64,000 bases of DNA from Pristionchus mayeri (Eukaryota; Nematoda; Chromadorea; Rhabditida; Neodiplogasteridae). The stretch lies in contig BTRK01000003.1 in NCBI GenBank assembly GCA_036245805.1, positions 11,758,464 through 11,822,463 of the forward strand, given 5' to 3'. The notes below the pieces were generated by a model that worked only from the letters and a program-made list of their open reading frames with translations, was not told the DNA's origin and did no database searches. Below are positions 58,022 to 64,000 of this stretch, piece by piece (positions within the stretch are counted from its first letter, which is position 1; every line of letters starts with the position of its first letter). The position numbers were made by a program, and so were the translations under genes.

Positions 58022-60139
58022 GGCAGGGAGAGGGAGAGAACTACTGGGGATGATGGGGAAAGAGGAAAAGGCAAATGGACGGCAGAGAAGAGGAAGCTGG
58101 AGCCATGACGACCAGGTCTTTCACCCGCTCTCCCCTGTCTCTCGTTTTCGTATCATTATGGGAAGAATCGAGAGTCTGATGGGGAGCTAGAGAGGGAGAG
58201 AGTGTGAGACATGAAGAGAGCCAGAGATATGAAGCCTAATGAATCGCGCGATAACATGTTTTCTCATCGTTATTCTCGTAGTAGAGACCGGAAAACAGAG
58301 CTTGGGAGCTAACAATATCTCGTCATGTACAGTAGTCAATATTCATGATACTTAACGATCTGATCGCTTTGTGAGCTCGATAATGGTGATGTTTAGCTCC
58401 GGAATTGACATGAGAAAGACCATGACTCTTAGGTTCGTACCGCATTCCTTCCTGTTAGTCATTCATGTTTAGATTAGTTGACAGTTCAGACGCTTCGTAG
58501 ATTTTGGTGAATCAAAATTTCGTAGAATGCGCGGAAATCATGATTTTTTTATAATGAACCTAGAGAAAACAATACAAATACAGTTGTATAGCTGTTTGGA
58601 TCCTGGAGTCATTTTATTATGAAAAACAATATGATTGTACAATATGATAAAACAACATGATACATGGAAATTGAAATTTATCACATCTCGCGCAATCAGA
58701 GCTTTTCGTATCCTCTTCTCTCTAGGTCGACTTTCACATGGTTGAGGCAGCATTGGAGAAGGAATAAAATTAAGACGACCGCGAGACAAATCGTGAGGAT
58801 GTCCACTGCAAATGGAGACAATTGGCATTTGTGATAGTAGCAGAAATGTTGGGGGGGGGGTGACAAAACGGCAACACGGCTTATTTACGACAAAACGGCA
58901 ACGACATAACGGTAAAGCGACAAAACGGCAACGGAGCATAACTCAGTGGAGAGTCCGCGCATTCTACGAAATTTTGATTCACCAAAATCTACGAAGCGTC
59001 AAAATTATTCTAAACAACTTTTGTGTACATTTCTGCTACTATCACAAATGCCAATTGTCTCCATTTGCAGTGGACATCCTCACGATTTGTCTCGCGGTCG
59101 TCTTAATTTTATTCCTTCTCCAATGCTGCCTCAACCATGTGAAAGTCGACCTAGAGAGAAGAGGATACGAAAAGCTCTGATTGCGCGAGATGTGATAAAT
59201 TTCAATTTCCATGTATCATGTTGTTTTATCATATTGTACAATCATATTGTTTTTCATAATAAAATGACTCCAGGATCCAAACAGCTATACAACTGTATTT
59301 GTATTGTTTTCTCTAGGTTCATTATAAAAAAATCATGATTTCCGCGCATTCTACGAAATTTTGATTCACCAAAATCTACGAAGCGTCTGAACTGTCAACT
59401 AATCTAAACATGAATGACTAACAGGAAGGAATGCGGTACGAACCTAAGAGTCATGGTCTTTCTCATGTCAATTCCGGAGCTAAACATCACCATTATCGAG
59501 CTCACAAAGCGATCAGATCGTTAAGTATCATGAATATTGACTACTGTACATGACGAGATATTGTTAGCTCCCAAGCTCTGTTTTCCGGTCTCTACTACGA
59601 GAATAACGATGAGAAAACATGTTATCGCGCGATTCATTAGGCTTCATATCTCTGGCTCTCTTCATGTCTCACACTCTCTCCCTCTCTAGCTCCCCATCAG
59701 ACTCTCGATTCTTCCCATAATGATACGAAAACGAGAGACAGGGGAGAGCGGGTGAAAGACCTGGTCGTCATGGCTCCAGCTTCCTCTTCTCTGCCGTCCA
59801 TTTGCCTTTTCCTCTTTCCCCATCATCCCCAGTAGTTCTCTCCCTCTCCCTGCCATGTTCGCGCTTTCCCGCTTACTCTCCATACCTACGGCGTGTTGTC
59901 CCTCCCGCGTTAATCGACTCGCTTTCGACGGGCTGGTGGATATTTCGGAGGAGGAGGAAGAGGTGAGTGTCAGAATGCACATTTTATTAAAAATATTTTA
60001 TCAATCTCTTATCTCTTGGAGAAGCATGCAAGAGAAGCAATAAGTGGTTGTAATGTATGTTGTCTTTAGTCAATTCAGCGCATCCTATGCACTCGTTAGT
60101 CACTCTCTTTTCATTTGCCTTGTTTTTATCAGCTGTTAG
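57737..60139. repeat. recent inverted duplication with G-run at the loop
   Basis: Arms 57737-58849 and 59027-60139 are inverted copies with very few differences (98-codon mirror frames differ at one codon). The loop (58850-59026) holds T, then a run of ten G, then TGACAAAACGGC, three CGACAAAACGGCAAC-like repeats, a third copy of the GCGCATTCTACGAAATTTTG block, and AAAATTATTCTAAACAACTT. The left arm carries exon 1 of the F-box-type gene and its upstream region. Confidence 0.9.
59855..59962 (+). pseudogene. orphan inverted copy of F-box gene exon 1
   Basis: 36 codons identical to 57914-58021 except Cys for Phe at residue 15, ending in the same GTGAGT donor. No copies of exons two onward follow. 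Its donor phase does not fit the acceptor at 61336. It could still produce a short transcript. Confidence 0.7.
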
Positions 60140-60140
60140 T

Positions 60141-60582
60141 ATTTGAGAAACAGCCCACACCAACTTCATACTTTTTATGTTTATTCACACGAACATGACC
60201 TCTCGATAGTTTCGGAAATACTGGAAGTTCATTTTTTGGCCATGTTTACTAGGTTATGAAACAGTTTGCAATAGCAAAACAAGCTATGTGATCTGATGAG
60301 TTGAAAACGTTAGACATACCACACATGGCCTCGATTCTAAAAAAATGGCAAAATGGACAATTCAGAAAATTTCGAATTTTCCGGAATTGTGAAATATGCC
60401 AGTTGTTCACCATTAGTTGAACATTTCCCGTCATTTGAGATATTTTCTCGTTGAAAATTGATCGGCAACAATACAACCCTGGTCAAAAAATGAACTTCCA
60501 GTATTTCCGAAACTATCGAGAGGTCATGTTCGTGTGAATAAATATAAAAAGTATGAAGTTGGTGTGGGCTGTTTCTCAAATA
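60141..60582. repeat. foldback element (MITE-like)
   Basis: About 100-bp inverted arms: left starts TATTTGAGAAACAGCCCACA, right ends TGGGCTGTTTCTCAAATA. The CGATAGTTTCGGAAATACTG block and its complement lie inside. It abuts the right end of the inverted duplication. Confidence 0.8.
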
Positions 60583-60970
60583 TTTTCACTCACATCGAGG
60601 TCTACTACACCCTATGTACAGTTATTGCATGTGTATCATTAAGAATCTTGACTTTGCCATCTGTAAAACTGCGATAAATCGAGGTCGAAAAAATCGATTT
60701 TTTAAACTTCACCAAACTTTGAATTTTTCAACACCAAATTTTGTATAACATTGAGAAAACTAATAAATCGCAAGAAGTTCTCAATGTATGTGAAGTTAGG
60801 GTTCACTAGACAGAATTTGTTGTCGTGCTACGACATCTTGGCACCTTTGACGCGAAATATCGAATCATATACCCCTCTCGATTTTTCATTTTATATTTTT
60901 ATTAGATGTATGAAGACTTCTTCTTTCATATTCTGAAAGAAAATCCTCTGTAAGTCTCCTGCGTGATGGA

Positions 60971-62145
60971 GAAAACATTTTTTGAAAGTTTTGGATTCTA
61001 CATTTTTAGTCATATCTTTTTAACTTGCTAGTATTTCAAAAAGTTGTCAACACAAAAGTTGTTTAGAATAATTTTCCGCTCATTTTGAGCCCAGTGCGAG
61101 CTCTGTAGCAAATCTGGGAGCTGAAATACAGTGGGGTCAGGTGCAAAACCGGAAAATTCCTAAAAGCCGGCTCTGGGACCTATCACCTATATTTTTCGAA
61201 ATCATCACTCCAGGGTATTACTACAACATAATAAAAGGCTAATCCGAGAGTAAAAATTTCAAAATGTTCCCGCACTCCTCCACTGACTCGTGATACGCGT
61301 GTTAAATTGTTGAAAGAATTTTTGCGAAATTTCAGAAGCGACGACGACAACTACAAGATCTGGGTCGACTACGTCAATACTCGACGCCTAAAACACCTGC
61401 TCGGTAAGTGCAGAATAAACCAGCACTAAAAGGAAACGGCACATTCAAACCCGGAAGCAAATTGAAGTGCCCGGCAAATCCAACTAATCCTTCGGTGATC
61501 GGTTACGTATTTTCAGACTGAGCCAGTTCATGATAAAAACATTCATTCGGAGAATTTTTTTTCGCAATTCCTACACATTACAGGTCTCAAGAGCTATCGA
61601 TCCATCACTGTCGAGGAGCAGGATTTTACGAGCTGCTCTCTACCAGAGTTGAACATAATCGGTGAGGTTATTTTTGTATATCGCACAATAAAAAAATATA
61701 GCATGATGAAGATTTTATACTAAACATTTCGGGGGGGGGGGGGGGGTGACAAAACGCGATTGTAGTTGTCGTCGTCGCTTCTGAAATTTCGCAAAAATTC
61801 TTTCAACAATTTAACACGCGTATCACGAGTCAGTGGAGGAGTGCGGGAACATTTTGAAATTTTTACTCTCGGATTAGCCTTTTATTATGTTGTAGTAATA
61901 CCCTGGAGTGATGATTTCGAAAAATATAGGTGATAGGTCCCAGAGCCGGCTTTTAGGAATTTTCCGGTTTTGCACCTGACCCCACTGTATTTCAGCTCCA
62001 AGATTTGCTACAGAGCTCGCACTGGGCTCAAAATGAGCGGAAAATTATTCTAAACAACTTTTGTGTTGACAACTTTTTGAAATACTAGCAAGTTAAAAAG
62101 ATATGACTAAAAATGTAGAATCCAAAACTTTCAAAAAATGTTTTC
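60971..62145. repeat. inverted duplication flanking coding exons, with G-run
   Basis: Arms 60971-61354 and 61762-62145. The right arm is directly preceded by sixteen G (61731-61746), then TGACAAAACGCGATT. The single-copy centre holds two exons. Both arms contain AAAATTATTCTAAACAACTT plus TTGTGT, which also lies in the loop of the 57737-60139 duplication. Confidence 0.85.
61336..61661 (+). CDS. two exons of an unrecognised gene
   Basis: Exon 61336-61403 (SDDDNYKIWVDYVNTRRLKH) joins in phase to 61584-61661 (LKSYRSITVEEQDFTSCSLP) through GTAAGT and TTACAG, and a GTGAGG donor follows. Neither start nor end was found. The first 19 bases of the first exon are copied in inverted form in the right arm of the surrounding duplication. 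Confidence 0.5.
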
Positions 62146-62546
62146 AAGAAATCGCGCACAATCTAAAATAGTGGAATGTATTGTTGAATACTGTTGATTT
62201 ATTTTCGGGCAGGTTTCCACAGTGCAAAATAGTTGACATCAACCCGAAGAAAAGACAAAGTAATCTAAACTTGGAAACCTACTCGAAACAAAATATGGTC
62301 CAACCTGCAATTCATGATGGCTGCAGCTCTCCCGAGCGATCTCTCCTCCTCCTACATTGAAAAACTCATGAAGAGCAGATATCAATCTGCGCGATTCCAC
62401 TTCGCTTAATCCGTTCGCCCGAGTGCATTCGCGAAGAGCTACGAATATACTTTGCCGTAGTGTTTGCAGTGTACTATGACTCGGCTGAAACTGAGTGTGC
62501 GTTCAGAGTGTTTAATAGATTAGGCATTACAAGTAATGACTCTCGT
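62146..62546. other. no gene seen
   Basis: No exon with supporting splice sites. Confidence 0.4.
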
Positions 62547-62605
62547 CCCCCCCCCATTTCGCCTGCTCTCTCTACGGTCAGATTTGGGAGAGAGCAGGCG
62601 AAATG
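62547..62605. repeat. C-run followed by hairpin
   Basis: Nine C at 62547-62555 are directly followed by ATTTCGCCTGCTCTCTC, which pairs exactly with GAGAGAGCAGGCGAAAT. A short direct repeat GCGAAGTA(C/T)TCATAT follows. Confidence 0.8.
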
Positions 62606-62633
62606 CGAAGTACTCATATTGTTTGCGAAGTAT

Positions 62634-63373
62634 TCATATCAGTGTTTTGAACGAAGACGCGAGTACACTTGAATTCTGATAATGTATTATGATTTCATGA
62701 AATACCATTGGTTCGGGAACAGATATTCCATAAAATTCTTCGAGAGCACGTTTGGTCGAATTCCATTCACCACATGTCCTCAGTGATTTAACAATCGAAT
62801 TTACAAGTTGATCCCGGGACGGAAAATTCTGCAAATACATAGAATTAACCTATGAAGCATAATATTACCTCTTCCAGTTTGAGCAATTTGCGCTGTATTT
62901 CAATGAACTTTACGAAATTAGGCAGTATATTTACTAGAAGTGTCGAAATCCCAACTGCGAACAATCTAAACATTCTTGTGGTGGCAATGTTAAATATAAC
63001 AATCTTGCCTAAGCTCATCATCTGTCATTGCTGAACATGTATCGAACTGAAGCGGAAGTTGGGTGTGATTTATGAAATCGTTCGCAATCTGTGACGTTTT
63101 TTTTTAAATTTAAAAAATGGTGAAAATAATGACCTGTTGTTCATTGTTTGTCATGTTTTCAAATGTGATTCGTTCGTTCGGATTTAGATATACGAATCCG
63201 AAAGAATTGATGGTTTTAATCAGTTGAAGGGTATGAATTTCATTAAGACGAAATTCGCCTTTAGCAAACGTGTTGGAGCACACTTGCATGGCGTTGAATA
63301 TCAATAGTCGAAGAATATTCCGAAGCTCTCGCATTCCTTCTATTATCGCTGATTTAAGCGCGTCAATAGTCAT
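62634..63373 (-). CDS. small four-exon gene, unrecognised
   Basis: Exons 63134-63373 (80 codons from ATG, SAIIEGMRELRNILRLLIFN), 63001-63088 (FINHTQLPLQFDTCSAM), 62869-62954 (STLLVNILPNFVKFIEIQRK) and 62634-62828 (FPSRDQLVNSIVKSLRTCGE, to TGA) join in phase; one intron is 46 nt. Predicted protein about 202 residues, helical and leucine-rich with no clear signal peptide. A CAG acceptor-like sequence directly precedes the ATG, so an upstream or trans-spliced leader exon is possible. The last exon resembles the exon at 63496-63684. No family recognised. Confidence 0.6.
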
Positions 63374-63495
63374 CTGGAATTAGCAAGGACATACTATGTA
63401 AACATAATTATTTATGTGAGAAACATAGCAAGAAAGTTGCAATCTTATCAATCAAAAATGTCAGGCGAGTCAATGACCGTTAGAACAAGACAATG

Positions 63496-63684
63496 CTAGG
63501 CGGGGCGAGGGGTGGTTATAGAAGCGTTGGAAAGAACTCTGATATGTTTTATGATATCAGACAGCCGTACTTCTGTCGAAAAGCAAAACTCCTCTAGAAT
63601 TTTTCTTTTCGTTCCTTCCTGAGAATGCTTGAGCATGGCTTGGGAAAGAGTAGATTCAAAATGCGGTCTTGACTGGAGAGTGAT
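63496..63684 (-). CDS. terminal exon of a neighbouring paralogue
   Basis: After TTTTTTCAG, 62 codons to a stop (QSRPHFESTLSQAMLKHSQE, then KRKILEEFCF and IIKHIRVLSNAS). The spacing of SR..., KR..LEEF and II.H......S matches the last exon of the gene at 62634-63373, so the two are tandem paralogues. Its earlier exons should lie beyond the right part of the window. Confidence 0.55.
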   Translation of the reverse strand: MTLQSRPHFESTLSQAMLKHSQEGTKRKILEEFCFSTEVRLSDIIKHIRVLSNASITTPRPA

Positions 63685-63778
63685 CTGAAAAAATAACATA
63701 TTGTTGAAAATTTTAAGTAAGCATCTTTACTAATGGAACATTTGCGAATAATATACGGTTGATTCTCAAAACGTTGTA

Positions 63779-64000
63779 TCAGGTTGGAGCGAAAGTCTTT
63801 TTGTGTCCGTACTTTGAACTATCATAATTATCTCGTCCCAAATCACAATGACTAACAAACATAGCAGTGTTTAGATGTACGCTTGTACTTTACATTCACA
63901 CATTTCAATCAATCCGATATCGCAATCAACGCAATAAATTATGATAAACCCTGTTGCAATTGATGTTCAAAATTTTGCATTAAATGTATTTTACTGGATA
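63779..64000. mobile_element. left end of a mariner-like element
   Basis: After TA at 63777-63778 comes TCAGGTTGGAGCGAAAGTCT, close to the mariner terminus TTAGGTTGG...AAAGTC of the copies at 11314 and 53723. The rest is outside the window or eroded. Confidence 0.5.

Noticed and set aside
57894..58190. 98-codon frame repeated in inverted orientation at 59686-59982
   Set aside because: It is antisense to exon 1 of the F-box-type gene and its upstream region; the repetition reflects the inverted duplication.
59855..61403. Joining the orphan exon 1 at 59855 to the exon at 61336
   Set aside because: Reading phase does not match: the in-phase reading of the second exon runs into a stop at its donor.

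Overview
This window looks like nuclear DNA of a nematode, most likely a rhabditid related to Caenorhabditis. The evidence is many very short introns (43 to 53 nt) ending in TTTCAG or a close variant, a gene pair built of the nematode-specific ET-module cysteine pattern, several Tc1/mariner-type transposons, and many long palindromic repeats flanked by TA or TTAA like the PAL-type repeats of C. elegans. Genes were read by joining exons at GT/AG boundaries where reading phase agreed, so many exons are too short to show as open frames. I could not assign species, and most host genes are not recognised.

Layout. 0-5.7 kb: partial duplicate of an F-box-type gene (minus), then a plus-strand gene whose third intron boundary region holds a decayed CR1-like LINE (minus, 1.36-4.98 kb). 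5.7-8.8 kb: a segment also present at 22.9-23.9 kb, split here by a 2.1 kb TTAA-flanked palindromic element. 8.8-11.0 kb: a multi-exon charged, probably coiled-coil gene. 11.3-12.6 kb: a dead mariner. 12.6-17.0 kb: two large adjacent palindromes, the first with another palindromic element in its exact centre. 18.3-18.9 kb: minus-strand exons with a Lys/Glu-rich tail. 19.7-22.7 kb: nested TA-flanked elements. 24.0-25.4 kb: another palindrome. 26.4-28.8 kb: small unrecognised exons, one open frame cut by a mariner with an intact transposase. 29-36.5 kb: mostly repeat fragments and palindromes.

38.5-49.0 kb: two tandem ET-module genes. Their introns contain palindromic elements (one of which itself holds a tRNA-derived SINE), and an apparently intact DD37D maT-like transposon lies between them. 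49.3-52.7 kb: a plus-strand multi-exon gene with a palindromic element in one intron. 53.7-54.9 kb: another dead mariner. 55.9-58.0 kb: minus-strand F-box-type gene, whose first exon lies in a 1.1 kb inverted duplication (57.7-60.1 kb). 61-62.1 kb: a second inverted duplication overlapping plus-strand exons. 62.6-63.7 kb: small minus-strand genes, at least two paralogous. A mariner end begins at 63.78 kb.

The genes do not form a recognisable pathway. The most unusual structural signal is that inverted duplications here carry runs of G or C at their loops or junctions, and two of them share the same run followed by TGACAAAACG.
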